This document shows, one piece after another, positions 16,499 through 25,424 of a stretch of DNA of 64,000 bases. The notes beneath the pieces were generated by a model that did no database searches, was not told the DNA's origin, and worked only from the letters and a program-made list of their open reading frames with translations. The position numbers and the translations under genes were made by a program. The stretch lies in the NCBI RefSeq assembly GCF_001660815.1, contig NZ_LYMI01000021.1:1-64000 (forward strand), given 5' to 3'. Numbering within the stretch: position 1 is the first letter of the stretch; each line of letters starts with the position of its first letter. The DNA is from Xanthomonas nasturtii (GTDB lineage Bacteria > Pseudomonadota > Gammaproteobacteria > Xanthomonadales > Xanthomonadaceae).

Positions 16499-17425
16499 TC
16501 AATCAACCGAAATACCCGCCAACCGCTGCAGCGCTTCGGCATATTTCGCGCGTGTGCGATCGATCACTTCGGCCGGCAGGCTCGGGCCGGGTGCAGTCTT
16601 GCCCCAGTCCAGGGTTTCCAGATAATCGCGCACGAACTGCTTGTCGTAGCTCGGCGGGCTGGTGCCCAGTTCGTACTGATCTGCAGGCCAGTAGCGCGAC
16701 GAGTCCGGGGTCAGTATCTCGTCCATGATGTAGAGACGGCCATCGGCATCGGTGCCGAACTCGAACTTGGTGTCGGCCAGCAGGATGCCGCGTTCGGCGG
16801 CAAAATCGGCGGCGAAACGGTAGATGCGCAAGGTGGCATCGCGCACGCGCTCTGCCAGCTCGGCGCCAACGGTTTTGACCATCGCATCGAAGTCGATGTT
16901 CTCGTCATGGTCGCCGACCGCTGCCTTGGTCGATGGGGTGAAGATCGGTTCGGGCAGTTTCTCGGCCTGGCGCAGGCCGTCGGGCAATTCGATGCCGCTG
17001 ATCTTGCCGGTGCGCTGGTAATCCTTCCAGCCGCTGCCGATCAGGTAGCCGCGTGCGATCGCTTCCACCGGCACCGGCTTGAGCTTGCGCGTGACCACGG
17101 CGCGTTTGGCGTACAAGGCCGGGTCCACGCCCTCGGGCAGCACCTGCTCCACGCGGATGTCCACCAAGTGGTTGGGCATCAGGTGGTCGGTCTTGTGGAA
17201 CCAGAAGTTGGACACCTGGCACAGCATTTCCCCCTTGCCCGGAATCGGATCCGGCAGCACCACGTCGAACGCGGACAAGCGGTCGGTGGCGACCATCAAC
17301 AGGTAATCGCCCGGAGGCGCATCGGCCGGCAGGCGCTCGCGGGGAATGTCGAAGACATCGCGGACCTTGCCACGGTGACGCAACGGCAGGCCGGGCAGAT
17401 CGGATTGCAACAGCGTGGTCGACAC
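16499..17425 (-). CDS. purC: Phosphoribosylaminoimidazole-succinocarboxamide synthase
   Basis: A 308-residue SAICAR synthetase. It joins CAIR with aspartate using ATP in purine synthesis. Family motifs are clear: [79 protein letters not shown]. The length is that of the longer proteobacterial/yeast-type enzyme. The GTG start at 17425 is chosen because AGGAG lies 5-6 bases before it; the open frame continues to 17623 with shadow-like Pro/Gly sequence. It is transcribed away from the J-domain gene. Confidence 0.96.
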   Translation of the reverse strand: MSTTLLQSDLPGLPLRHRGKVRDVFDIPRERLPADAPPGDYLLMVATDRLSAFDVVLPDPIPGKGEMLCQVSNFWFHKTDHLMPNHLVDIRVEQVLPEGVDPALYAKRAVVTRKLKPVPVEAIARGYLIGSGWKDYQRTGKISGIELPDGLRQAEKLPEPIFTPSTKAAVGDHDENIDFDAMVKTVGAELAERVRDATLRIYRFAADFAAERGILLADTKFEFGTDADGRLYIMDEILTPDSSRYWPADQYELGTSPPSYDKQFVRDYLETLDWGKTAPGPSLPAEVIDRTRAKYAEALQRLAGISVD

Positions 17426-17633
17426 AGGCACTCCTAAGGACGTCGCTATGACGCTGTCCCCGGGACCCGGCGGGCCCGCGGGTGGGCAGCGGGCCGCGTA
17501 GTGTACGGCGCTTCGCGGCGGCCCGCAGATTTTATTGGCGGTCGCGCCGGGGGCGGCTGTGCAGGGCCCGTCAGCTAGGCGGGGCGGGCGTTCGGGTAAG
17601 ATCGCCAACCCGCCTCCCATCACCGATCACCCC

Positions 17634-17963
17634 ATGCTCTGGTACGGAAAACTGCTCGGCGCACTGGCCGGCGCCTTGCTGTTTCGCGGGGCACCGGTGA
17701 TGGGGCTGATGATCGGCCTGGTGATCGGCCACGCGGTGGACGCCGGCTGGTTCAAGCGCCGCGCAGAAAATCCGTATGAAGCGCTGGGCCTGGAGCCGGA
17801 CGCCACCACCGCCGAGATCGATCTGGCCTATCGCCGGCTGATGTCGCGCTACCACCCGGACAAGGTGGCCAATGCCGATCCGGAGGCCCGTCGCCAGGCC
17901 GAAAGGAAAGCCAGCCAGATCAACGCCGCCTACGACCGGATTCAACGGCTGCGCAAGCGCTGA
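17634..17963 (+). CDS. Membrane-anchored J-domain protein
   Basis: A 109-residue DnaJ-like co-chaperone. The N-terminus is a hydrophobic, Gly-rich membrane segment (LLGALAGALLFRGAPVMGLMIGLVIGHAV). It resembles the membrane anchor of DjlA. A short J domain follows (NPYEALGLEPDATTAEIDLAYRRLMSRYHPDKVA...INAAYDRIQRLRKR) with the essential HPD tripeptide. DjlA proper has a central TerB-like domain of over 100 residues, which is missing here, so this is a short DjlA-like form. It should stimulate DnaK at the inner membrane. Confidence 0.85.
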   Translation: MLWYGKLLGALAGALLFRGAPVMGLMIGLVIGHAVDAGWFKRRAENPYEALGLEPDATTAEIDLAYRRLMSRYHPDKVANADPEARRQAERKASQINAAYDRIQRLRKR

Positions 17964-18270
17964 TCGCATGGCCCGTGGTTGTGTGTGGGTGGCGCTGAAA
18001 CGGTGCGCGGTGTGATTGGGGAAGTTGGGTTGCCGACAGGTGGTCCGTGCCCTTATCCAAACCCCTGCTGCGCGCCTTGGCCCGCGCTTGCGGCGCGGGC
18101 GCCCCAAGGCACACGCGCCATTCGCGCGTGTGCCTTCTTGCCCCAGCGCAAGAGGGGCCTGGCGTGACACGCAGAGCTGATGCGTGATGCGCAGGTCTTG
18201 CCGGAAAATCAAGCCATGCTGCACGGCGCAGACAGCGCTGGCCGGCAGCCAGCGCTGCGAAACAGCAACC
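17964..18270. terminator. Convergent intergenic region with GC-rich hairpins
   Basis: Between the J-domain gene and the outer-membrane protein gene, which converge. The clearest structure is a 13-bp perfect stem, AAGGCACACGCGC at 18106-18118 pairing with 18124-18136 around a 5-base loop. It works in both directions as a terminator-like hairpin but lacks a long T run. A second hairpin of CCTTGG...CCAAGG type overlaps it on the left. Confidence 0.6.
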
Positions 18271-19110
18271 TCAGAACTTGTACGTTGCCGTCAGCCGCAC
18301 CGCATTGGTCGAAAAATCCGTATCGGTGCGACGCAGATCGGTACCGGCCGGATTGACACGCAGGAACGGGTTGGTGGCCGGCGCCGTGCCCGGCCCGACG
18401 CGCACGCGGGTGTCTTCGTCCTGCAGGCGGGTGAACAGATATTCCACGCCCACCGAGACGTTGTCGCTCAAACGGCGCTGCAGGCCGATGCCGGCCTGAT
18501 AGCCGTCGGCACTGTCGCCGCCGCTGCTGGTGAAACTGTTGGCGGTATTGCTGCTGACAAAGCTGTGGTCGAACTCGCCGCGCGCCACGCCGGCGGTGAA
18601 ATAGGCCAGGTAATCGCCCTGCTCACCGAACGCATAGCCGATGCGGCCGCGCAATGCCGCGGTGCGGTTGAGCTGGCGGGTGAAGGTGTACAGCGCAGGC
18701 GTCGTACTGAAGGCGCTGACGCTGTCGCGGATGTCGTTGCGGGTGTATTCGGCCACCACGCCGTAGACCCAGTTGCCGGCCTGCCAGTCGTAGCCCAGCC
18801 GCGCGCCGTATTCGGCACCGCCCTTGTCCTTGCTGCAGCCGCTGGCCGGCGTACGCCCTGCTGCCGCCCCGCCACAAAAGCCCGGCGAGAACGCATCAGC
18901 GCCGGTGGCGGTGCTGACCTGATCGCCGTCACGGCCATCCAGGTTGGTATCGAAGCCGAAACGGCCGCCGGACACGCCGGCAGGATCGGCACCGCCGACA
19001 TTGGCGCCGATGGAGAAGCCGGACCAGTCGGCCGGGCCGGTTTGTGCCCAGGCGGATGGGGCGAGGGCCAACAGGACGATGGCGGCAGAAGCGAGCGGGG
19101 TGGTTTTCAT
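18271..19110 (-). CDS. Outer-membrane beta-barrel protein
   Basis: A 279-residue protein with a Sec signal peptide (MKTTPLASAAIVLLALAPSAWA). The body is rich in alternating aromatic/Gly strands (GFSIGANVGG, YGARLGYDWQAGNWVYGVVAEY, GRIGYAFGEQGDYLAYFTAGVA, SVGVEYLFTRLQDED) and it ends in Phe (RLTATYKF), the BamA recognition signal. This fits the Omp25/OmpA-like eight-stranded porin family. No OmpA peptidoglycan-binding domain is present. Function beyond a small barrel is unknown. It diverges from rpe across about 130 bases. Confidence 0.85.
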   Translation of the reverse strand: MKTTPLASAAIVLLALAPSAWAQTGPADWSGFSIGANVGGADPAGVSGGRFGFDTNLDGRDGDQVSTATGADAFSPGFCGGAAAGRTPASGCSKDKGGAEYGARLGYDWQAGNWVYGVVAEYTRNDIRDSVSAFSTTPALYTFTRQLNRTAALRGRIGYAFGEQGDYLAYFTAGVARGEFDHSFVSSNTANSFTSSGGDSADGYQAGIGLQRRLSDNVSVGVEYLFTRLQDEDTRVRVGPGTAPATNPFLRVNPAGTDLRRTDTDFSTNAVRLTATYKF

Positions 19111-19241
19111 GCGTTCTCCTTAGGTCAGGCGCAGCGCGCCAGTGTTGTGTGTACGCACGATAGCCGCGTATGGATGCAGAACGCTTTCATCCTGCGATCC
19201 CGGTTGCGAGAATGTGCGCTCCGTTACCCTCTGAGCTGCCC

Positions 19242-19913
19242 ATGCAACCGACGGCGATCGCCCCGTCCATCCTGTCCGCCGATTTCGCCCGTCTGGGCGA
19301 GGAAGTGAACAACGTCCTCAAGGCCGGTGCCGACTGGGTGCACTTCGACGTGATGGACAACCATTACGTGCCCAATCTGACCATCGGCCCGATGGTCTGC
19401 CAGGCGCTGCGCAAGCACGGCATCACCGCGCCGATCGACGTGCACCTGATGGTCGAGCCGGTGGACCGCATCGTGCCGGACTTCGCTGACGCCGGCGCCA
19501 CCATCATCAGCTTCCATCCCGAAGCCAGCCGCCACGTGCATCGCACCATCCAGCTGATCAAATCGCATGGCTGCCAGGCCGGGCTGGTGCTCAATCCGGC
19601 CACGCCGGTGGATATCCTGGATTGGGTGCTGCCGGAGCTGGACCTGGTGCTGGTGATGTCGGTCAACCCCGGTTTCGGCGGTCAGGCATTCATTCCTTCG
19701 GCGCTGGATAAATTGCGCGCCATCCGCAGCAAGATCGACGCGCTGGGCAAGCCGATCCGGCTGGAGATCGATGGCGGCGTCAAGGCCGACAACATCGGCG
19801 CGATTGCCGCCGCCGGCGCAGATACCTTTGTGGCCGGCTCGGCCATCTTCAATGCGCCCGACTATGCCGACGTGATCGCGCAGATGCGTGCAGCGGTGGA
19901 CGCGGTGCGATGA
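19242..19913 (+). CDS. rpe: Ribulose-phosphate 3-epimerase
   Basis: A 223-residue TIM-barrel enzyme. It interconverts ribulose 5-phosphate and xylulose 5-phosphate in the pentose phosphate pathway. It shows [16 protein letters not shown], the metal/acid residues in [14 protein letters not shown] and [20 protein letters not shown], and [12 protein letters not shown] with the phosphate loop FVAGSAIF. The start at 19242 gives the normal length; the frame extends upstream without support. The GNAT gene overlaps its stop by 4 bases. Confidence 0.96.
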   Translation: MQPTAIAPSILSADFARLGEEVNNVLKAGADWVHFDVMDNHYVPNLTIGPMVCQALRKHGITAPIDVHLMVEPVDRIVPDFADAGATIISFHPEASRHVHRTIQLIKSHGCQAGLVLNPATPVDILDWVLPELDLVLVMSVNPGFGGQAFIPSALDKLRAIRSKIDALGKPIRLEIDGGVKADNIGAIAAAGADTFVAGSAIFNAPDYADVIAQMRAAVDAVR

Positions 19914-20410
19914 GCCAGCCCGCGCCGCAGATCCGCAGCGCCACGCCCGACGATGTGCCGCTGTTGCATGAGCTGATCACCGCCCTGGCGATTTACGAAC
20001 GCGAGCCCGACGCGGTCAAGGCCAGCCCGGACGACCTGCACGCCAGCCTGTTCGGCGCGGCTGCCACCGCGCACGCGCTGATCTGCGAGCAGGACGGCCA
20101 GGCGCTGGGATTTGCGGTGTATTTCTTCAATTACTCGACCTGGCTGGGCCGCAACGGCTTGTATCTGGAAGACCTGTTCGTGCGTCCTGAAGCGCGCGGC
20201 AAGGGCGCCGGCCTGGCGCTGCTGCGGCATCTGGCGCAGCTGGCGGTGCAGCGCGGCTGCGGGCGTTTCGAGTGGTCGGTGCTGGACTGGAACCAGCCGG
20301 CCATCGACTTCTATCAAGCGGTCGGCGCCCGCCCGATGGAGGGCTGGACCGTGTACCGGCTCGATGGCGAGAGGCTGGCCGCATTTGCAGCTGGCGCCGC
20401 TGGCACCTGA
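19910..20410 (+). CDS. GNAT-family N-acetyltransferase (SAT1/diamine-acetyltransferase-like)
   Basis: A 166-residue acetyltransferase. The N-terminus [27 protein letters not shown], the [29 protein letters not shown] core with the acetyl-CoA loop RGKGAG, and [22 protein letters not shown] are typical of the spermidine/spermine (thialysine) acetyltransferase branch. The likely substrate is a small amine, but the exact one is not determined. It is translationally coupled to rpe (4-base overlap); the pairing has no obvious metabolic link. Confidence 0.9.
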   Translation: MSQPAPQIRSATPDDVPLLHELITALAIYEREPDAVKASPDDLHASLFGAAATAHALICEQDGQALGFAVYFFNYSTWLGRNGLYLEDLFVRPEARGKGAGLALLRHLAQLAVQRGCGRFEWSVLDWNQPAIDFYQAVGARPMEGWTVYRLDGERLAAFAAGAAGT

Positions 20411-20458
20411 GCGGGCGCTGCACCGCGCCATCGGCGCTATGCGCTTGACTGGCAAAAG

Positions 20459-20486
20459 GAAGGCCGCTCCCACAGGAGCGGCCTTC
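20459..20486 (+). terminator. Perfect-stem terminator-like hairpin
   Basis: A 12-bp perfect stem starting GAAGGCCGCTCC (20459-20470) with loop CACA and its complement at 20475-20486. It follows the rpe-GNAT pair by 49 bases. There is no strong T tract, only CTTCTAGA. Similar GGCCGCTCC hairpins are common intergenic elements in Xanthomonas. Confidence 0.65.
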
Positions 20487-20657
20487 TAGAAAATTGGAGG
20501 CTGATCCTGCCTCCGCCCGTCGTCCTTGCTATGGCCTTCGACTCTCCGGGTTCTGGATGACACGGCAATGACAGCGCGCCGACGTTGCCTATTCACGATC
20601 TACGCATTTGCCCGCTGCTAGCCTGCAGGGATTCCCCCTAAAACATCGGCAGCGCGC

Positions 20658-21587
20658 ATGGCCCCGTCCCACTGGCGTCTGATCCTCAACGGCAAGTCCA
20701 CCGATAATCTGGACCTGCGTGAGGCGGTGGGCACGCTGCGCAAGCGCGGCATCCAGCTCGATGTCCGGGTCACCTGGGAAGACGGCGATGCCGAGCGCTA
20801 TGTGGGCGAAGCGGTCGCCGATGGCGTGCAGACGGTGGTTGCCGCCGGTGGCGACGGCACCCTGAGCGAAGTAGCCGCCGCGCTCGCACATCACGACGCC
20901 GATGCTGCCACGCTGCCATCGCTGGGGCTGGTGCCGCTGGGCACTGCCAACGACTTCGCCACCGCCGCCATGATTCCCGTCGACCCCCTGGAGGCGCTCA
21001 GCCTGATCGCCGAGCGCCCGGCGCAGCCGCTCGACCTGCTGCGCCTGGACACCCCGCACGGCCCGCATTGGTGCGCCAACATGGCCAGTGGTGGCTTCGG
21101 CACCCAGGTCACCGTGGAAACCGACGAAGGCCTGAAAAAGATGCTCGGCGGCCTGGCTTACCTGATCACCGGCATGTCGCGGCTGGGCCGCATCGACCCG
21201 ATCAGCGCCCGCTTCAGCGGCCCGGATGTCGAATGGGACGGCGAATTCATCGCGCTGGGCCTGGGCAACGGGCGCCAGGCCGGCGGCGGCCAGGCGCTGT
21301 GCCCGGAAGCGCTGATCGACGACGGCCTGCTGGATGTCACCATCGTCCCCGCCCTCAACGGCGAGGTAGCCGCCACCCTCGGCACCCTGGTCACCGGCGG
21401 CAAGCAGGCCGCGCTCGAACGCGTCGCCGTGCGCGCCCGCGTGCCGTGGCTGGAGATCGTCGCCCACCAACCGCTGACCTTGAACCTGGACGGCGAACCG
21501 GAAACCTCGCTGCACTTCCGCATCGAATGCGTCCCGGCACGGCTGCGCATGCACCTGCCCGCGGACTGCCCGTTGGTTGGGGTTTGA
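20658..21587 (+). CDS. yegS: YegS-like lipid/diacylglycerol kinase
   Basis: A 309-residue protein of the DAGK_cat fold. It should phosphorylate phosphatidylglycerol or a related lipid with ATP. The nucleotide-binding motif [15 protein letters not shown], the [14 protein letters not shown] segment and the C-terminal [19 protein letters not shown] strand fit YegS well, including length. It is cytoplasmic and membrane-associated, and it stands as a single gene. A shadow frame overlaps on the other strand and is not real. Confidence 0.92.
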   Translation: MAPSHWRLILNGKSTDNLDLREAVGTLRKRGIQLDVRVTWEDGDAERYVGEAVADGVQTVVAAGGDGTLSEVAAALAHHDADAATLPSLGLVPLGTANDFATAAMIPVDPLEALSLIAERPAQPLDLLRLDTPHGPHWCANMASGGFGTQVTVETDEGLKKMLGGLAYLITGMSRLGRIDPISARFSGPDVEWDGEFIALGLGNGRQAGGGQALCPEALIDDGLLDVTIVPALNGEVAATLGTLVTGGKQAALERVAVRARVPWLEIVAHQPLTLNLDGEPETSLHFRIECVPARLRMHLPADCPLVGV

Positions 21588-22122
21588 GTTCGGGAATCGG
21601 GAATCGGGAATCGGAAGAGCGTGATCGGGCTGCGCTGATGTGCGGTCGCCCGGTTGATGCATGCGAACGAACGGGTAGCGCCATGCCATCTCGACGATCA
21701 AGGCCAGCTGTCTTCGGACAGTCGCACTCAATCAATCAACGCCGGCAGAAGCGAATAGCTGCCTCACAAGCGCAGCAACGGCGGCATACGCGAAGTAGCC
21801 GTCACAAGCTGAGCAACGAGGGCACACGGGAAGTGGCTGCATCACAACCGCAGCAACGTCCAGCGCGCGGCCCTAAGCCCCTCTCCCGCGGGAGAGGGGT
21901 TGGGGTGAGGGTCCCTGCGCCGACATTGGCGCCGCTGCCACCACCCACGCTCCAAAGCCAGACCGCCCCTGCAGCGCCCCCCACCCACATCACGACGCAC
22001 GCTGCCCGCGTCTGACATCAGCCAGTGCGCAAGCCCACACACCCCCAGCCCGCCTTCGCAACTCGCACCGCTTTGGCCCCGCACCTGCTGCCCTGGGCCG
22101 ACACTTGCGCTACAGTACCTGC
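21588..22122. repeat. Repeat-rich intergenic region upstream of trpE
   Basis: About 535 bases with no convincing gene. Immediately after yegS the heptamer GGGAATC occurs in tandem three times. From 21751 to about 21868 there are three imperfect tandem copies of a ~39-base unit (GCGAAGTAGC..TCACAAGC.CAGCAACG). At 21877-21912 a perfect hairpin (CCCCTCTCCCGCGGGAGAGG and the following bases) is joined to the GGGGTTGGGGTGAGGG motif that also flanks the DUF559 gene near position 660. Confidence 0.75.
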
Positions 22123-22269
22123 GTGTCCCGCCTGACGACCCCACGCTCCTTCTCTTCCGCTCGCCGTTGGTGGCGATGGTGGCCCGTTGCCGTCGTCCGC
22201 CCCGCCACAGAGTCCCGGAAGGAAAGTCGTCTTGATCACTGCAGAGCAGTTCCAGCGCCAGGCCGCTGA
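22123..22269 (+). promoter_or_regulatory. trpL: Candidate trp leader peptide/attenuator of trpE
   Basis: A GTG at 22123 opens a 48-codon frame reading [21 protein letters not shown]..., with four Trp codons in five positions (22168-22182), a hallmark of ribosome-sensing control by tryptophan. The frame runs through the trpE ribosome site and start and ends at 22269, 38 bases inside trpE. The Trp codons overlap GTGGCG, which can pair with CGCCAC at 22203-22208 just before the trpE ribosome site. No T-run terminator is seen, so control of trpE translation rather than classical attenuation is possible. The Trp run is plainly visible; the mechanism is inference. Confidence 0.6.
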
Positions 22270-23707
22270 AGGTCACACCCGTATCCCCGTTGTCCGCGAA
22301 GTGCTGTCCGACCTGGACACGCCGCTGTCGGTCTATCTGAAACTCGCCGACGGCGCCTACACCTACCTGTTCGAATCGGTCGAAGGTGGCGAACGCTTCG
22401 GGCGCTATTCCATCATCGGCCTGCCGGCGCGGCGCGTGTACAGCTTCCGCGGACATACGCTGGAAGTCAGCGAGCACGGCGAAGTGCTGGAAACCCGCGA
22501 GGTCGCCGACCCGCTGGCCGAAGTGGACGCCTTGCGCGCCGAGCATTCAGTACCGCAACTGGACGGCTTGCCCGGCTTCACCGGCGGGCTGGTGGGCTGG
22601 TTCGGTTTCGAGTGCATCCAGTACATCGAACCGCGCCTGGGCAGCGGCGACAAACCCGACGAACTCGGCACGCCGGATATCCTGCTGATGCTCTCCGAAG
22701 AGCTGGCGGTGTTCGACAACCTCAAGGGCCGGCTGTACCTGATCGTGCACGCCGACCCGCGCCAGCCACAGGCGTATGTGCGCGCCAACCGGCGTCTGGA
22801 TGAGCTGGCACATCGCTTGCGTCAGGGCGGCGCCGGCTATCCGCAGGCGCAGATTTCCGACGCCATCGACGAATCGGATTTCCATTCCTCATTTACCCGC
22901 GAGGAGTACCACGCCGTGGTGCGCAGGGCGCAGGAATACGTGCGCGCCGGCGATATCTTCCAGGTGGTGCCATCGCAGCGATTGCGCGTGCCGTTCCGCG
23001 CGCGCCCGGTGGATGTGTATCGCGCGCTGCGGGCGTTGAATCCCTCGCCGTACATGTATTTTCTCGATGTCGGCGGCACCCAGGTGGTCGGCTCCTCGCC
23101 GGAAATTTTGGCGCGCCTGCGCGATGGCGTGGTGACGGTGCGCCCGATCGCCGGCACCCGCCCGCGCGGCGCAACGCCCGAGCTGGACAAGGCGCTGGAA
23201 GAAGAATTGCTGGCCGATCCGAAAGAGCGCGCCGAACACGTGATGCTGATCGATCTGGGCCGCAACGATGTCGGCCGCGTCGCCGAACCGGGTACGGTCA
23301 AGGTGGGCGAGCAGTTCGTGATTGAGCGCTATAGCCACGTCATGCACATCGTCAGCGAGGTCACCGGCACGCTCAAGGCCGGCCTCAATTACAGCGACGT
23401 GTTGCGCGCGACTTTTCCGGCCGGCACCGTCAGCGGCGCACCGAAGATCCGCGCACTGGAAATCATCCGCGAGCTGGAACCGGTCAAACGCAACGTGTAT
23501 TCCGGCGCGGTCGGTTACATCGGCTGGCACGGCGATGCCGACACCGCCATCGCCATCCGCACCGCCGTGATCCAGGATGGCTATCTGTACGTGCAGGCCG
23601 GCGGCGGCGTGGTCTACGACTCCGACCCGGACCTGGAATGGCAGGAGACGATGAACAAGGGCCGCGCCCTGTTTCGTGCGGTTGCGCAGGCGGCCAAGGG
23701 GCTGTGA
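22232..23707 (+). CDS. trpE: Anthranilate synthase component I
   Basis: A 491-residue chorismate-using enzyme. It makes anthranilate together with TrpG in tryptophan synthesis. Visible features include the feedback-binding region LESVEGG/RFSRYS-like [17 protein letters not shown], the catalytic stretch [34 protein letters not shown], and the C-terminal [16 protein letters not shown] and [10 protein letters not shown]. The TTG at 22232 is chosen as start because GGAAGGAAAG stands 6-8 bases before it and [11 protein letters not shown] is the usual beginning; an ATG further upstream has no ribosome site. trpG is not adjacent. The stop overlaps the next gene by one base (TGATG). Confidence 0.95.
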   Translation: MITAEQFQRQAAEGHTRIPVVREVLSDLDTPLSVYLKLADGAYTYLFESVEGGERFGRYSIIGLPARRVYSFRGHTLEVSEHGEVLETREVADPLAEVDALRAEHSVPQLDGLPGFTGGLVGWFGFECIQYIEPRLGSGDKPDELGTPDILLMLSEELAVFDNLKGRLYLIVHADPRQPQAYVRANRRLDELAHRLRQGGAGYPQAQISDAIDESDFHSSFTREEYHAVVRRAQEYVRAGDIFQVVPSQRLRVPFRARPVDVYRALRALNPSPYMYFLDVGGTQVVGSSPEILARLRDGVVTVRPIAGTRPRGATPELDKALEEELLADPKERAEHVMLIDLGRNDVGRVAEPGTVKVGEQFVIERYSHVMHIVSEVTGTLKAGLNYSDVLRATFPAGTVSGAPKIRALEIIRELEPVKRNVYSGAVGYIGWHGDADTAIAIRTAVIQDGYLYVQAGGGVVYDSDPDLEWQETMNKGRALFRAVAQAAKGL

Positions 23708-24768
23708 TGGACGGGCAGGGCGGTGGAGCGCGCATCAGTTTCCGCAACGACTACAGCGAAGGTGCGCATCCGCGCCTGCTGCAGGCGTTGGCGCAGGCCA
23801 GCACCGAGCAGAACGCGGGCTATGGCACCGATCTGCATAGCGAGCGTGCTGCGGAGTTGATTCGCACTGCCATCGCGCAACCGCTGGCCGACGTGCATCT
23901 GCTGGTCGGTGGCACGCAGACCAATCTGATTGCGATCAGCGCGTTCTTGCGGCCGCATCAGGCGGTGATTGCGGTGGAAGCAGGGCACATCGCCACGCAC
24001 GAAACCGGCGCCATCGAGGCCACCGGCCACAAGGTGCTCACCGTGCCTGCGCTGCACGACAAGCTGAGCCCGGCATTGATCCAGCCGGTGCTGGAGGTGC
24101 ACAGCAACGAGCACATGGTGCAACCGCGCCTTGTCTATATTTCCAACAGCACCGAAAGCGGCACCATCTATACGCGCGCCGAACTCGATGCGCTGTCGCG
24201 ATTCTGCCGCGCAAACGATCTGCTGCTGTACCTGGACGGCGCGCGCCTGGGTGCCGCGCTGACCGCCGACGGCAACGATCTGGATCTGCCCACCATTGCC
24301 GCACTGACCGATGCGTTCTACATCGGTGGCACCAAGAACGGCGCGCTGCTCGGCGAAGCACTGGTCATCGTCAATCCCGCATTGCAGGCTGATCTGCGTT
24401 ACCTGATCAAACAGCGTGGCGCATTGCTGGCCAAGGGCATGGTGCTCGGTTCGCAGTTCGCAGCATTGTTCGAAGACGGCCTGTTTTTCGAGCTGGCCGC
24501 GCATGCCAACGCGATGGCGCAACGGCTGCGCGCCGGCCTGCTTGCGGCCGGCGCACACTTCACCAGCGACTCGCCGACCAACCAGCAATTCATTGCCGTC
24601 AGCGCACAACACGCTGCACAGCTGGCACAAGGCTACGACTTCGAGCGCTGGGAAATGCGCGCGGATGGGAGCCATACGATCCGCTTCGTGACTTCGTGGG
24701 CAACCACGTCCGAGGCAGTTGATCGCCTGAGTACGGATGTGGCGGCACTGCAGCGCGGCGTGCCCTAA
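23707..24768 (+). CDS. Threonine aldolase/beta-eliminating lyase-like PLP enzyme
   Basis: A 353-residue fold-type I PLP enzyme of the low-specificity L-threonine aldolase family, which cleaves beta-hydroxy amino acids to glycine and an aldehyde. FRNDYSEGAHPRLLQAL, the GGTQTNLIAISAFL loop, NSTESGTIYT, the Asp-x-Ala-Arg pair in LYLDGARLGAAL and the PLP lysine in FYIGGTKNGALLGEA are visible. The ATG overlaps the trpE stop by one base, so translation is likely coupled. A link to tryptophan synthesis is not known. The exact substrate cannot be read from sequence. Confidence 0.9.
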   Translation: MDGQGGGARISFRNDYSEGAHPRLLQALAQASTEQNAGYGTDLHSERAAELIRTAIAQPLADVHLLVGGTQTNLIAISAFLRPHQAVIAVEAGHIATHETGAIEATGHKVLTVPALHDKLSPALIQPVLEVHSNEHMVQPRLVYISNSTESGTIYTRAELDALSRFCRANDLLLYLDGARLGAALTADGNDLDLPTIAALTDAFYIGGTKNGALLGEALVIVNPALQADLRYLIKQRGALLAKGMVLGSQFAALFEDGLFFELAAHANAMAQRLRAGLLAAGAHFTSDSPTNQQFIAVSAQHAAQLAQGYDFERWEMRADGSHTIRFVTSWATTSEAVDRLSTDVAALQRGVP

Positions 24769-24799
24769 GCATGCGCATTATTCACCAGGGAGAAGGCAA

Positions 24800-25292
24800 A
24801 TGAAGCAGTTGATGGGTTGGATGCTCGTGCGTGGCGGACGGAACACAAAAATTCGAAGGCACTGAAGTCAAGCGCGGCATTGGCGCGGCATTTCAGTCGC
24901 TTGATGATGCGCGCAAATTTCTCAGTGAAATGAAGACGAGTAACGAAGTCCAGCTGTCGGGCATCCAGACGTCCTACAGCAAAGAAGCCGAGGTGCGTGC
25001 GCAACTCAAGCGCGAAGCTGCTGACCAATCACGCAATTCTGCCGCAGAACTTGCCAAGGCGTATGGCGTCCGGATTCAGGGGCTTTATACGATCTCCGAT
25101 GTTGCGCCGAATTTCACCTATGGAATTCAGGCGGGCAGTTGGCCGACAAAGGTCCCGATGGTCTCACTTGTCTCCGGATCGCCAGCATTGCCAGCGCCTG
25201 TTGCTGATCGAGGTGCAACCGTCGAGTCGCTTGAAGCCGGCACCATCACCTACACCGAAAACATCTATGCGGTCTTCCTGATCGCGCAATGA
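24800..25292 (+). pseudogene. Truncated SIMPL-domain (DUF541) gene
   Basis: From a GTG at 24831 a 153-codon frame encodes a sequence that resembles the C-terminal part of periplasmic SIMPL-domain proteins: GIGAAFQSLDDARKFLSEMKTSNEVQLSGIQTSYSKE and AADQSRNSAAELAKAYGVRIQGLYTISDVAP. The usual signal peptide and first ~70-80 residues are missing. Just upstream, an ATG at 24800 with a good AGGGAGAAGG site starts MKQLMGWMLVRGG in another frame and soon stops. This looks like the old signal-peptide start joined to the remainder by a deletion that shifted the frame. It lies exactly where the core genome meets the T3S island. A residual cytoplasmic product from 24831 cannot be excluded. Confidence 0.55.
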
Positions 25293-25424
25293 GTCCCCTG
25301 CCATGTTGCTGAGGATGGAGTGCCAGCATGGTGGTGCAGGGTCATCCAGGGATTCGCTGAGGTCCTTGGTCCCTAGAGCACCACGCATGATGGTGGAGAC
25401 GTCTTCGCTGCAGCACGCAGGGTG

